Positions 8,407-16,885 of a DNA stretch of 64,000 nucleotides are shown in pieces. The notes beneath the pieces were generated by a model. It did no database searches, was not told the DNA's origin, and was given only the letters and a program-made list of their open reading frames with translations. The position numbers and the translations under genes are program-made. Position 1 is the first letter of the stretch, and the number at the start of each line of letters is the position of its first letter. Origin of the DNA: Pseudomonas sp. ISL-84 (GTDB taxonomy: Bacteria > Bacillota > Bacilli > Bacillales > Cytobacillaceae); assembly GCA_018613035.1 (NCBI GenBank), contig JAGGRA010000011.1:25532-89531 (forward strand), in the 5' to 3' direction.

Positions 8407-10215
8407 TCACGAAATTCCGTGCTTTTTCAGCTTTTGGTAAAGAGTCGTCCGGTGGATTCCCAGCAAATCCGCTGCCTTCGATTTATTCCCGCCCGCTTTT
8501 CTTAAGGCATCGAGAATTAATTCTGATTCTCTTTGGTTCCCGAGAAACCGGGCTTCTTCTATGGATCCGACAGCTGATGGGGTTTCTTTCACTTTTTTAA
8601 TAGAAGGTTCTGCCCTTTTCAGCATTTCCGGCAAATGATGATAATCAATGACCTTCCCATCCACAAGCGTCACCAGCTGCTCAACCGTATTCACCATCTC
8701 GCGAATATTCCCTCTCCACGGATGCTGCACAAAAGCGTTCACTGCCTCAGATGTAAATAGTTTTCCAGGTGTCTTGTACCGTTCACAGATTTCTCTCAAA
8801 TAATGAACCAGCAGAACCGGGATGTCCTTTTTTCGTTCGCGCAGCGGCGGGATGTGGAGCTGAATGATGTTAAGCCGGTAGTATAAGTCCTCCCGGAATT
8901 CCCCGTCTTCGATCATTTGTTTGAGGTCACGGTTTGTCGCCGCAATGACTCTGACATTGATTTGATATTTTTTTACACTGCCTACCCGTTCTGCTTCCTT
9001 TTCCTGAAGGACCCGCAGCAGTTTCGTTTGCATGACGAGCGGCATTTCCCCGATTTCATCCAGAAAAATCGTGCCGTTATCAGCCAATTCAAATTTCCCC
9101 GGCTTACCGCCTTTTTTCGCACCGGTAAACGCCCCTTCTTCATATCCAAACAGCTCGGATTCGAATAAATGCTCAGGAATGGCGCCGCAGTTGACGCTAA
9201 TAAACGGCCCGGTCGAGAATGGGCTTAAGTGGTGAATGCTTTTGGCGAACATCTCTTTTCCCGTTCCGCTTTCACCGGTGACCAGTACAGTAGCCGCGGT
9301 TCTTGCCGCCTTTCGTGCCAGCCGCTTAACCTCCGTGATTCCCTCGCTCGTCCCAATAATTTGATCAAGGGTAATCCGGCTGTCGCTTTCCTTTTTCTTT
9401 GTTAACAGATCCGGGTTTGCTGTTTGGTTTTCCTGCAGCTTTTCATAGATTTTATAAACCTCGGTTACCCCTTCAAAAATCAGCATCCCGATGGCGCCGG
9501 CAATTCGGCCTTCCTTCCAGATTGGAATCCGGTGCACCACCATGTCATGGCCTTGAATGTTTTGCAGCACCCCGCGTTCCGCAACCCCGGTTTTCACGGT
9601 CTCATGGAGATGAGTGTTATCAATTACTTCAGTCACATGCCTGCCGATCGCATCCTCCCGTTTGATTCCGGTAAAACGGCTGTACGCCTCATTGAACTCC
9701 TGAAGGATGCCATTTTCATCCACAACCGCTATTCCCTCATACGCACTTTCCAAAATGGCACCAAGAGCACCGGCCGAATTATGCTGCTGCTTAAGTCTAT
9801 AAATATATTTGGAAAGGCCATCAAGAATATCCCTAGTGGTCAGGATGCCAAGCAGCTTCCCATCCTCCCCCATAACCGGCAGCTGATCATACGGAAGCGA
9901 TAACACATCCAGAATGGAATCATCCGGCCGAACAGCAGGCAGATTCGATTTCGGAATGCTGCCAATCAGATCGTCTCGCCGATTGCCCTGCGCAAAATAA
10001 TTGAGCAGCTTTCTCGAAGTAATCATCCCAACCAAACGATTGGTTTCATCTACAACAGGCAAGCTATCCAGGCGAAGCTGCACCATCATTTTCGAAGCTT
10101 CTTGCAAAGTTTGACCCGGCTGAATGCAATAAGGACTGGGTGTCATCCAATTTTTCACATGGAAGAGTTCATCACTATGTAGATCATGATTTTTTTCAGA
10201 AACAACTTGAGGCAT
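8407..10215 (-). CDS. sigma-54-dependent enhancer-binding protein (CBS-CBS-PAS-AAA+-Fis)
   Basis: A 602-residue transcriptional activator. Two CBS domains (about 15-135) are followed by a PAS domain (about 145-260), an AAA+ ATPase with Walker A GESGTGKE, the sigma-54 contact loop GAFTGA and LFLDEIGE-type Walker B, and a Fis-type helix-turn-helix at the C-terminus (NKSKAADLLGIHRTTLYQKL). It is not a response regulator, so the CBS and PAS domains should sense a nucleotide or small ligand. Two perfect sigma-54 promoters lie just downstream. The start follows GGAGGGATCCGAC. It is the likely activator of both dehydrogenase operons. Confidence 0.93.
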   Translation of the reverse strand: MPQVVSEKNHDLHSDELFHVKNWMTPSPYCIQPGQTLQEASKMMVQLRLDSLPVVDETNRLVGMITSRKLLNYFAQGNRRDDLIGSIPKSNLPAVRPDDSILDVLSLPYDQLPVMGEDGKLLGILTTRDILDGLSKYIYRLKQQHNSAGALGAILESAYEGIAVVDENGILQEFNEAYSRFTGIKREDAIGRHVTEVIDNTHLHETVKTGVAERGVLQNIQGHDMVVHRIPIWKEGRIAGAIGMLIFEGVTEVYKIYEKLQENQTANPDLLTKKKESDSRITLDQIIGTSEGITEVKRLARKAARTAATVLVTGESGTGKEMFAKSIHHLSPFSTGPFISVNCGAIPEHLFESELFGYEEGAFTGAKKGGKPGKFELADNGTIFLDEIGEMPLVMQTKLLRVLQEKEAERVGSVKKYQINVRVIAATNRDLKQMIEDGEFREDLYYRLNIIQLHIPPLRERKKDIPVLLVHYLREICERYKTPGKLFTSEAVNAFVQHPWRGNIREMVNTVEQLVTLVDGKVIDYHHLPEMLKRAEPSIKKVKETPSAVGSIEEARFLGNQRESELILDALRKAGGNKSKAADLLGIHRTTLYQKLKKHGIS

Positions 10216-10390
10216 GTCGGATCCCTCCGTCAGTCTTAATTTTCTAAATTATAACACTCTTTGGGAGCGGTAAAAACTGGCGGGTATTGACAAGGATACG
10301 GGTAAGTTGTGAGTCAGTCTGAGAAAAATGCAAATAAACCAACATTGTTCAGCTTCACCTATATACAAGAAATGTTGCTCTGATAAATTT

Positions 10391-10530
10391 GGCCTGTTGA
10401 TTTCCGCTCCAGGCACTCGCTTTCCGCGGGCGGTCCGGGAGCCTCCTCGGCGCATTCGCGCCTGCGGGGTCTCCCTTTGACTCGCTTCTCCCGCAGGAGT
10501 CTCGTGCCTTCCGCTCCAATCAACAGGGTG
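10391..10530. repeat. GC-rich imperfect palindromic repeat, copy 3
   Basis: Nearly identical to copy 2, with the same termini (GGCCTGTTGATTTCCGCTCC and CTCCAATCAACAGG) and the same inner GC blocks. It lies between the regulator gene and the terminator of the second gntP gene. Confidence 0.88.
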
Positions 10531-10561
10531 CTAAAATCAAAAAATCAGCTTTCACACAGCT

Positions 10562-10599
10562 AAAAAGAAAGACAGAGAGCATTTCCCCTCTGTCTTTCT
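10562..10599 (-). terminator. rho-independent terminator of the second GntP operon
   Basis: AGAAAGACAGAG pairs with CTCTGTCTTTCT. On the minus strand the stem is followed by TTTTTA, immediately after the permease stop. Confidence 0.85.
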
Positions 10600-10609
10600 G
10601 CAAAGCTTT

Positions 10610-11920
10610 TTAGAAAATCGAGAACAACACAACTGCTAAAATAACACCCAGGATCGGCACAACAACTGTCAGTGCACCAAATGCAGGGTATGCATCCTTA
10701 TGAGACTCACCGGCAATCGCACGAATCGTGGTCACAACGTATCCGCCATGCGGCAGGGAATCAATCGATCCGGATGAAATCGCCACAACACGATGGAGCT
10801 CGTCTGCATTAACACCCATATCAAGATAATGCGGTGCAAGGAGCGGCAGGGCAATGGATTGTCCACCCGATGCAGACCCAGTCAGTCCTGCAATGACAGC
10901 GACCGCAAGAGCTCCGCCGATTAATGGACTTCCCGGAATGCCTGTCATTACATCAACCGCACTTGCAAAGGCAGGAGTCGCTTTTGCTACACCGCCAAAG
11001 CCGACAACCGCGGATGTATTGGCAATCGCGATTAAGGCACCAATTGTTCCTTCCGATACAGCTCCCCATACATTTGCAAAGTACTTCCGGTTAAGAAAAT
11101 AGGTAGCAAAGCAGCCGCTTAACAACGCAATGATTAGGGCTGACTGTGCCAATGAATCATGGAAAATAAATGAGATCACAAGAACAACCAGCAATGGAAT
11201 CATGCTTAACATCGGGCTTGGCAAGTTTTCGCGGACCAAGGTAGAATCGGTTTCCCTTGCCTCAAATTTTTCACCATTGCGGATAGCCTTATTGATCATT
11301 TTCTTTAGCCACCAATAACCAAACGCCATCATGAAAACAGCGACAATCAAGCTGACTTCCCATGCTGCGTATGGGGAGGTTCCCAAGAACTCAATCGGAA
11401 TCCAGTTCTGGATTTCCGGAGAACCGGCTGATGTCATCGTAAACGTAGTCGAACCGAAGGCAAGAGCTGCCGGTATAAACCTTCTTGGCAGGTTGGCTTC
11501 CTTAAATAGGCTCAATGCCATTGGATAAACGGAGAACGCAACGACAAACAAACTTACGCCGCCATACGTTAAGACTGCACAGGCAATAACCACGGCTAAA
11601 GCTGCCCGCTTCATGCCAATTTTGTCAATAATCCATTTGGAAACGCTGTCCGCTGCTCCGCTGTCCTCCATTAATTTTCCGAAAATCGCACCAAATAAGA
11701 ACATCAGGTACCAGGACGTAATAAACCCGGCAAATCCATTCATATAGTTGGTTAGAAAATTGACCTCACCTTCACCTGCAAGCTGAGGAAAAATCGGTAA
11801 TCCGCTGAATATTGCAACAATAAATGCTGCAAGAGGGGCAGCAAGCAGCAGGTTCATCCCTCTCATTGTGAGAATGATTAGCAGTGCAATGCCCCCAAGC
11901 AATCCAATCATACTTAGCAT
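10610..11920 (-). CDS. GntP-family organic acid permease
   Basis: A 436-residue polytopic membrane protein, paralogous to the GntP-type permease at 5.7-7.0 kb. The shared C-terminal SIDSLPHGGYVVTTIRAIAGESHKDAY block and the TSAGSPEIQNWIPIEFLGT block are clear. The ATG follows AGGAGGATTTT. It is 37 bp downstream of the LacI regulator and ends the putative operon of LacI, HisD-like, SDR and 3-hydroxyacyl-CoA-dehydrogenase-like genes. It should import the hydroxy acid or polyol acid those enzymes process. Confidence 0.88.
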   Translation of the reverse strand: MLSMIGLLGGIALLIILTMRGMNLLLAAPLAAFIVAIFSGLPIFPQLAGEGEVNFLTNYMNGFAGFITSWYLMFLFGAIFGKLMEDSGAADSVSKWIIDKIGMKRAALAVVIACAVLTYGGVSLFVVAFSVYPMALSLFKEANLPRRFIPAALAFGSTTFTMTSAGSPEIQNWIPIEFLGTSPYAAWEVSLIVAVFMMAFGYWWLKKMINKAIRNGEKFEARETDSTLVRENLPSPMLSMIPLLVVLVISFIFHDSLAQSALIIALLSGCFATYFLNRKYFANVWGAVSEGTIGALIAIANTSAVVGFGGVAKATPAFASAVDVMTGIPGSPLIGGALAVAVIAGLTGSASGGQSIALPLLAPHYLDMGVNADELHRVVAISSGSIDSLPHGGYVVTTIRAIAGESHKDAYPAFGALTVVVPILGVILAVVLFSIF

Positions 11921-11957
11921 AAAATCCTCCTATCCCGAAAACCCTGCCTTCTCTCCG

Positions 11958-12962
11958 TCACCTTCTGTCCTTTACGGATCCTCTTTCAACCAAATGCCCT
12001 TCTACTCTTTGGATCTCAGGAGTTTCTGTATCTCCTGTAATATGCTCCAGCAGCAGGTGAATGGAATCATCGACCATTTCATCAATCGGCTGATGCCAGG
12101 TGGTTAATTCATAGGATGACCAATCTGCCATCGCCACATTGTCAAAGCCTATGACTGAAATATCCTCGGGAATTCGGATTCCCTGTTTTTTCAAATAATC
12201 CATCGCACCAAACGCCGATATATCATTTGCACAGAAGATGGCGTCTATCTTTTTATCACGTTCCAGCAGTCTTTGGGCTGCTGCAAATCCTCCTTCATAG
12301 GAATAATGACCGTTTTCTATTAAAAAGGAAGAGATGCCGTGTTCAGCCAAGGCTTCCTGGAAGCCATTTTTCCGATCAACTGTTGTTGATGTATTCATCG
12401 GTCCGGAGATAAAGGCGAGATTTTCATGTCCTTTTTCTAGTAGGTAGTGCCCAATCCTTTTCCCGGCAGCAAAGTTATCGCATACAACAGCACTGCTTAA
12501 GGAATCGTTCACATATCGGTTAAACAGGACGACCGAGATGCCATTGCGGGTGAATTTCTGTACAGTCGAAGAGGTCAAAAGCGCATCCGTGATGATGGCT
12601 CCCTCTACGCTGTATTCAATTAAATGGCTCACTTCGTCTTCTTGGATTTCATTATTCTGGGAGTTGATAAACATCACCTTATACCCTTTTTCCGCCAGCC
12701 TGCTGTAAAACTTATCAAGGACTTCCGGATAAAAAGGGTTCTGGATATTCCGCATTACTACGCCTATGATGCGGGACTGGTTCGTGATCAGGCCGCGTGC
12801 AATGGCATTCGGCTGATAGCCCAGCTGTTCGGCAGCCTCCAGAATAAGCTTTTTCTTTTTCGATGAGATACTTGAATTTTCACTAAAAGCCCTGGATACG
12901 CTCGATTGCGAAACACCAGCCAATCGAGCGACATCCACTGCTGTCACTTTTTTATTTTTCAA
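11958..12962 (-). CDS. LacI-family transcriptional repressor
   Basis: A 334-residue regulator with an N-terminal LacI helix-turn-helix (VTAVDVARLAGVSQSSVSRAF) and hinge, then a periplasmic-binding-protein-like ligand domain (FINSQNNE, GFDNVAMADW). The start is TTG after a strong AGGAGG. Two LacI-type palindromes with the usual central CG (near 14.33 and 16.10 kb) lie in front of the metabolic genes that share its strand. It is probably the local repressor of this operon and is released by the imported substrate or a metabolite. Confidence 0.9.
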   Translation of the reverse strand: MKNKKVTAVDVARLAGVSQSSVSRAFSENSSISSKKKKLILEAAEQLGYQPNAIARGLITNQSRIIGVVMRNIQNPFYPEVLDKFYSRLAEKGYKVMFINSQNNEIQEDEVSHLIEYSVEGAIITDALLTSSTVQKFTRNGISVVLFNRYVNDSLSSAVVCDNFAAGKRIGHYLLEKGHENLAFISGPMNTSTTVDRKNGFQEALAEHGISSFLIENGHYSYEGGFAAAQRLLERDKKIDAIFCANDISAFGAMDYLKKQGIRIPEDISVIGFDNVAMADWSSYELTTWHQPIDEMVDDSIHLLLEHITGDTETPEIQRVEGHLVERGSVKDRR

Positions 12963-13013
12963 AGCATGTTCCTCCTGCCTGAATCTAGACAGAGAAATTA
13001 TAACAGATTCCGC

Positions 13014-14297
13014 TTACTTTACGAGGCTGCCGTAGCGCTTCACGCGAAGATCGGCCTGTGCCTGGTGTCCCTTAAAGCCTTCAAGATCACATAGACGGGA
13101 AGCATATTCACCGATCATGGCACTCGCTTCAGGCGTTGTTCTCTGGTATGTGCACGTTTTCAGGAACTTTCCAACCCATAGTCCGCCAGTGTAGCGGGCA
13201 GCTTTTTTCGTTGGAAGCGTGTGGTTGGTGCCGATGACTTTATCTCCATATGCTACATTCGTTTCAGGCCCAAGGAAGAGCGCACCGTAGTTTGTCATGT
13301 TTTCAAGGAAGTAGTTTGGATCTTCTGTTAAAACTTCTACGTGTTCATAAGCCAATTTATCCGCTTCCACCACTGCTTCTTCCAGGCTGTCTACAAGAAT
13401 GATGGAACCGTAATCCTTCCATGCTGCACCTGCAACATCAGCTGTTGGCAATGTTTCCAGCTGGCGCTCGATTTCTGTTACGGTTTCATTCGCTAATTTC
13501 TCTGAAGTTGTAATCAGACATGCCGGAGAGTTCGGACCATGCTCAGCCTGTCCTAAAAGATCTGTTGCAATCATTTCCGCATCGGCTGTTTCATCCGCAA
13601 TGACAAGAACCTCTGTTGGGCCTGCGAACAGGTCGATTCCGACTCTTCCGTACAATTGGCGCTTTGCTTCTGCAACAAACGCATTTCCTGGTCCAACTAG
13701 CATATCAACCGGTTCGATTGTTTCTGTTCCAATTGCCATTGCACCCATTGCCTGGATTCCACCCAGAAGGTAAATTTCGTCAGCGCCTGCAAGATGCATC
13801 GCTGCAACCGTCGCAGAAGGGATTTCCCCTTTAATCGGAGGCGTGCAGGCAATCACGCGCTTAACGCCCGCCACTTTAGCTGTCAAAACACTCATATGGG
13901 AGGAAGCAACCATTGGATAGCGTCCGCCAGGAATATAGCAGCCCACACTGTTTACCGGAACATTTTTATGGCCAAGGAACACACCAGGCAATGTTTCTAC
14001 TTCAATATCCTGCAATGCTGCTTTTTGATGTTCAGCGAAATTGCGGATTTGTTCCTGCGCAAATTTGATATCGTTGATCGTCTGTTCAGGTACAGATGCA
14101 ACAATTTCCTTGATTTGCTCTTCAGATAGTCTGAATTGTTCCGGTGACCACTTATCAAACTGCTCGGAAAGCTTGCGAACCTCTGCATCTCCGTTTTCTT
14201 CGATATTTTTAAGAATCGCACTTACCGATTCTCTTACTTTTACATCTGCTTCCTGTACCTCTTGATCGTTCTTGCCTTGTTTTAAGAAAGTTGCCAT
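13014..14297 (-). CDS. HpsN-like dehydrogenase of the histidinol dehydrogenase family
   Basis: A 427-residue Zn-dependent, NAD+-dependent four-electron dehydrogenase fold. It keeps the family Glu-His pair (YEHVEV) and GTNHTLPT, but continues as [23 protein letters not shown], a form I associate with HpsN (sulfopropanediol 3-dehydrogenase) and related catabolic paralogues, not HisD of histidine synthesis. No his genes are near. Neighbours (permease, SDR, LacI repressor) argue for oxidation of a vicinal diol or hydroxy acid to the acid. Sulfopropanediol itself is only one candidate; no sulfolactate lyase gene is visible here. Confidence 0.82.
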   Translation of the reverse strand: MATFLKQGKNDQEVQEADVKVRESVSAILKNIEENGDAEVRKLSEQFDKWSPEQFRLSEEQIKEIVASVPEQTINDIKFAQEQIRNFAEHQKAALQDIEVETLPGVFLGHKNVPVNSVGCYIPGGRYPMVASSHMSVLTAKVAGVKRVIACTPPIKGEIPSATVAAMHLAGADEIYLLGGIQAMGAMAIGTETIEPVDMLVGPGNAFVAEAKRQLYGRVGIDLFAGPTEVLVIADETADAEMIATDLLGQAEHGPNSPACLITTSEKLANETVTEIERQLETLPTADVAGAAWKDYGSIILVDSLEEAVVEADKLAYEHVEVLTEDPNYFLENMTNYGALFLGPETNVAYGDKVIGTNHTLPTKKAARYTGGLWVGKFLKTCTYQRTTPEASAMIGEYASRLCDLEGFKGHQAQADLRVKRYGSLVK

Positions 14298-14322
14298 TTT
14301 GTATCACTCCTGTTTTATATTT

Positions 14323-14336
14323 TGAATACGTATGCA
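14323..14336. promoter_or_regulatory. LacI-type operator
   Basis: TGAATACGTATGCA is an imperfect palindrome with central CG. It lies 26 bp upstream of the HpsN-like gene and differs by one base from the site near 16.10 kb. Confidence 0.65.
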
Positions 14337-14350
14337 AAAATCAGTAAAAA

Positions 14351-15112
14351 TTAGATGGCTGTCCAGCCGCCGTCTACTTTAATCGTATCGCCTGTAATAA
14401 ACTTTGATAGATTGGAAGAAAGGAATAGAGTTGCTGCAGAAACATCCTGAGCCTCAGCCAGCTTTCCCAGCGGAATCCTGCCGTAGACTTCTTTTTCGAA
14501 TTCCTTATCCTCGAACATCCTGGCAGTCAGTTCCGTCTCGATGAAGGTTGGAGCCACTGCATTGACATTAATGCCATGGGATGCCCACTCAACCGCAAGT
14601 GCTTTTGTCAGCTGAACCATTCCTCCCTTGCTGGCACAATAAGCGGCGCGTTTGTAATAGCCGACAAAGGCCATCTGGGAAGCAATATTGACAATCTTGC
14701 CGGATTGATTCGAAATCATGTATTCGGCTGCTTTCTGGCTGCAGAAAAAGGCTGCTTTCAGGTTTGTATCGAGCGTGAGGTCCCAATCCTCTTCCGTTAC
14801 TTCCATGGCAGGCTTAGCCCGGTTAATTCCCGCGTTATTGACCAGTACATTGAGAGAGCCCATATAATCCACTGCCGCTTCTGTCATTCTTTTAATCTCT
14901 GAAACATTGTTCAAATCAGCGGAAACGTAATAGCTGCTGCTGTTTATTTTTTTCAACTCATCGGTTGTCTGCTGGAGAGCCTCTTCGTTTCGTCCTACAA
15001 TTACAACCTTCGCTCCGTTTTTGGCAAAAGAAAGGGCGATATCCCTACCGATTCCCTTGCTTCCGCCCGTTACAATCACTGATTTATTCTCAAGATCGGG
15101 AAAGTTCCTCAT
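14351..15112 (-). CDS. short-chain dehydrogenase/reductase (SDR)
   Basis: A 253-residue classical SDR, NAD(P)-dependent. It has the cofactor motif TGGSKGIG, NNAGIN, and the catalytic Ser-Tyr-Lys set with YCASKGG, and ends in the usual DGGWTAI. The ATG follows GATGGAGGAATGGT. It is 13 bp downstream of the 3-hydroxyacyl-CoA-dehydrogenase-like gene and upstream of the HpsN-like gene, so it likely performs one oxidation or epimerising step of the same pathway. Substrate unknown; SDRs also accompany HpsN in sulfopropanediol breakdown. Confidence 0.88.
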   Translation of the reverse strand: MRNFPDLENKSVIVTGGSKGIGRDIALSFAKNGAKVVIVGRNEEALQQTTDELKKINSSSYYVSADLNNVSEIKRMTEAAVDYMGSLNVLVNNAGINRAKPAMEVTEEDWDLTLDTNLKAAFFCSQKAAEYMISNQSGKIVNIASQMAFVGYYKRAAYCASKGGMVQLTKALAVEWASHGINVNAVAPTFIETELTARMFEDKEFEKEVYGRIPLGKLAEAQDVSAATLFLSSNLSKFITGDTIKVDGGWTAI

Positions 15113-15124
15113 ACCATTCCTCCA

Positions 15125-16066
15125 TCAGTTTGATTGGATTCCTAAATCCTTCTTTAAAAAGCGGATCAGCTCAGCTTCCCTTTTCTGATTGTACTCCTTG
15201 GAAAAAGCCTCGTCCCACTTGTAATAGCCTTCTCCTGTTTTATCGCCGAGCCTCTGTTCTGCCACAAGCTTTTTTAAAATCGGCAAGGATTCCTCTGCAC
15301 TGGATAAATGCTGGAACAGATAATCAGATATGGCAGAGAATACATCCAGCCCGCCCATATCGGCTGTCATCAATGGACCGGAAACAGGCAGCCTGCGGCC
15401 AATTCCGTAAGTGACTGCATCATCAATATCTTCCTTGCTCGCGATGCCTTCCTCCAGAAGATACTGTGCTTCACGGAATAACGCATATTGAAGGCGATTG
15501 CCGACGAAACCGGGAACCTCTTTTTTCACTTCAATCGGCTTTTTCTTCATTTGCTTTAAAAGCTGAAAGGACCTTTCTACTGCTTCATCGCCCGTCTTCT
15601 CACCCCGTACGACTTCGACGAGAGGAATCAGATGAGCCGGATTCCAGAAGTGTGTCACCACGGTCCGTTCCGGGTGTGCCGTTTCTGAAGCAATCTCCGT
15701 TGGACTGAGGCCAGACGTATTGCTTGCGAGAATGACATCCGGAGTGCAAAGAGCGTCAAGACGCTTGAATAATTCTATTTTTAATTTAATATTCTCTGGC
15801 ACAGCTTCAATCACGAAAGTTGTGTCTTGGACCGCTTCCTCTACCGAAGTGGTCATTTTGATGTTTTCTTGAATTTGGCCAGCTTCCGAATCGGATAAAA
15901 TACCGTTGTCGAGCATAACCTCCAGCTTCTTCAGCATATTGGTCCAGCCCTGTTCCAGGTCGGCGTCACTGATGCCCTGCATCTTCACACTCAACCCGGC
16001 CCAAGCCGCATTAAGCGCAATCGAATGCCCCATTGTGCCGCACCCAAGCACAGCTATTCTCTCCAA
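15125..16066 (-). CDS. 3-hydroxyacyl-CoA dehydrogenase-like NAD-binding oxidoreductase
   Basis: A 313-residue protein with an N-terminal Rossmann motif (VLGCGTMGHSIA), the catalytic-region SNTSGLSPTEIA, HFWNPAHLIPLVEVV with the family His, and the C-terminal helical domain (GFVGNRLQYALFREA). The start is TTG. Members of this family act on 3-hydroxybutyryl-CoA but also on free hydroxy acids (L-gulonate, L-carnitine). With a GntP permease and no other beta-oxidation genes in the operon, a free 3-hydroxy acid is more likely than an acyl-CoA. It appears to be the first gene of the LacI-controlled operon. Confidence 0.85.
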   Translation of the reverse strand: MERIAVLGCGTMGHSIALNAAWAGLSVKMQGISDADLEQGWTNMLKKLEVMLDNGILSDSEAGQIQENIKMTTSVEEAVQDTTFVIEAVPENIKLKIELFKRLDALCTPDVILASNTSGLSPTEIASETAHPERTVVTHFWNPAHLIPLVEVVRGEKTGDEAVERSFQLLKQMKKKPIEVKKEVPGFVGNRLQYALFREAQYLLEEGIASKEDIDDAVTYGIGRRLPVSGPLMTADMGGLDVFSAISDYLFQHLSSAEESLPILKKLVAEQRLGDKTGEGYYKWDEAFSKEYNQKREAELIRFLKKDLGIQSN

Positions 16067-16098
16067 TCGTTCACCAACTTTCTGAAATTTCTACTTTT

Positions 16099-16112
16099 TG
16101 AATACGTATTCA
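16099..16112. promoter_or_regulatory. LacI-type operator
   Basis: TGAATACGTATTCA is a perfect 14-bp palindrome, 33 bp upstream of the first gene of the operon. It matches the second site near 14.33 kb, which points to control by the LacI repressor encoded downstream. Confidence 0.75.
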
Positions 16113-16119
16113 ATATACA

Positions 16120-16134
16120 TTGTAAGCGCTATAA
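16120..16134. promoter_or_regulatory. possible CcpA (cre) site
   Basis: TTGTAAGCGCTATAA matches the cre consensus WTGNAANCGNWNNCW except at one position. It lies 8 bp from the LacI-type operator, so catabolite repression of the operon is possible. Confidence 0.35.
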
Positions 16135-16279
16135 TTTCAAGCGGAAAAATTAGACTATTAAAAAGGTTTGGGAAAATACCATGGAGAAATACAGTAGAAA
16201 ACCTATTAAAAGAGGGGTTGGTGCGGGAGAGAGCGGAGTAGTTCTTGCAACCCCTTTTTTGCTATTTTAGAAGCCTGCT

Positions 16280-16693
16280 CTACTCTCCTAAACTTTCATC
16301 CCCATCATATAAATGCTTCTCCAGCTCACTTCTTATACTTTCAGGAATCGATTCAGAGCTTTGGGTCTTAAAGTTATAATTTACGTATATGACGGTTCCT
16401 TTTGCACATACATGACCATCCTGGTGAATCTCCTCATACAGCTCAAAGCTTGTATTTCCAACTCTTTTTACCCAGTTTCTCACCTCAACATCCATGCCAA
16501 AATAGATTTGGCTCAAATACTCCACATTCATTTTCAGCAAAATTAATTTCCAGTTCTCGAAGGTGTGCTCAGGTGTAAACAGCTTAAACACCTTATTCCG
16601 CCCCGCCTCAAACCAAACAGGCACCGTCGTATTATTAATATGGCCGACCCCATCCGTCTCAGAAATCCTGGGTTCAATAATCGTTTTATACAA
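16280..16693 (-). CDS. hotdog-fold acyl-CoA thioesterase (4HBT family)
   Basis: A single hotdog domain of about 137 residues with the 4-hydroxybenzoyl-CoA-thioesterase-type motif ETDGVGHINN, in which the Asp is the usual catalytic residue. The frame opens at an ATG six codons upstream, but AAAGGGGCGG precedes TTG at 16693 at good spacing, so I choose TTG. It hydrolyses a short acyl-CoA. It lies about 200 bp upstream of the LacI operon's first gene and is oriented the same way, but has no operator in front, so its link to that pathway is uncertain. Confidence 0.8.
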   Translation of the reverse strand: MYKTIIEPRISETDGVGHINNTTVPVWFEAGRNKVFKLFTPEHTFENWKLILLKMNVEYLSQIYFGMDVEVRNWVKRVGNTSFELYEEIHQDGHVCAKGTVIYVNYNFKTQSSESIPESIRSELEKHLYDGDESLGE

Positions 16694-16814
16694 ATCTGCC
16701 GCCCCTTTCATTTCATCTCTGATTCTTTTTAAATTCTAGGCTTCTTTCCAAATTCCTGCTATTACTGGCACCACATGCTGCAACATGACCGTATTGGGAC
16801 AAAGTTATTTTTAA

Positions 16815-16850
16815 ACAAAAAAGTCTGCTGAAGATAAACTTCAGCAGACT
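16815..16850 (-). terminator. rho-independent terminator after the thioredoxin-like gene
   Basis: AGTCTGCTGAAG pairs with CTTCAGCAGACT, a perfect 12-bp stem followed on the minus strand by TTTTTTG. Confidence 0.9.
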
Positions 16851-16857
16851 CCTTTTC

Positions 16858-16885
16858 GACAAAATTCGGGAGGTACCTGGTACCT
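16858..16885 (-). repeat. GGTACC-centred stop-codon repeat, copy 2
   Basis: Read with the gene it is TAGGTACCAGGTACCTCCCG followed by AATTTTGTC. The TAG is the stop codon of the thioredoxin-like gene, so the repeat supplies or overlaps the stop. Confidence 0.78.

Noticed and set aside
9424..9903. 159-residue plus-strand open frame inside the sigma-54 regulator gene
   Set aside because: Antisense to a strongly supported gene with clear domains; no ribosome site.
13014..14297. Calling this gene hisD of histidine biosynthesis
   Set aside because: C-terminal motif and catabolic neighbours fit the HpsN-like branch, and no his genes are adjacent.
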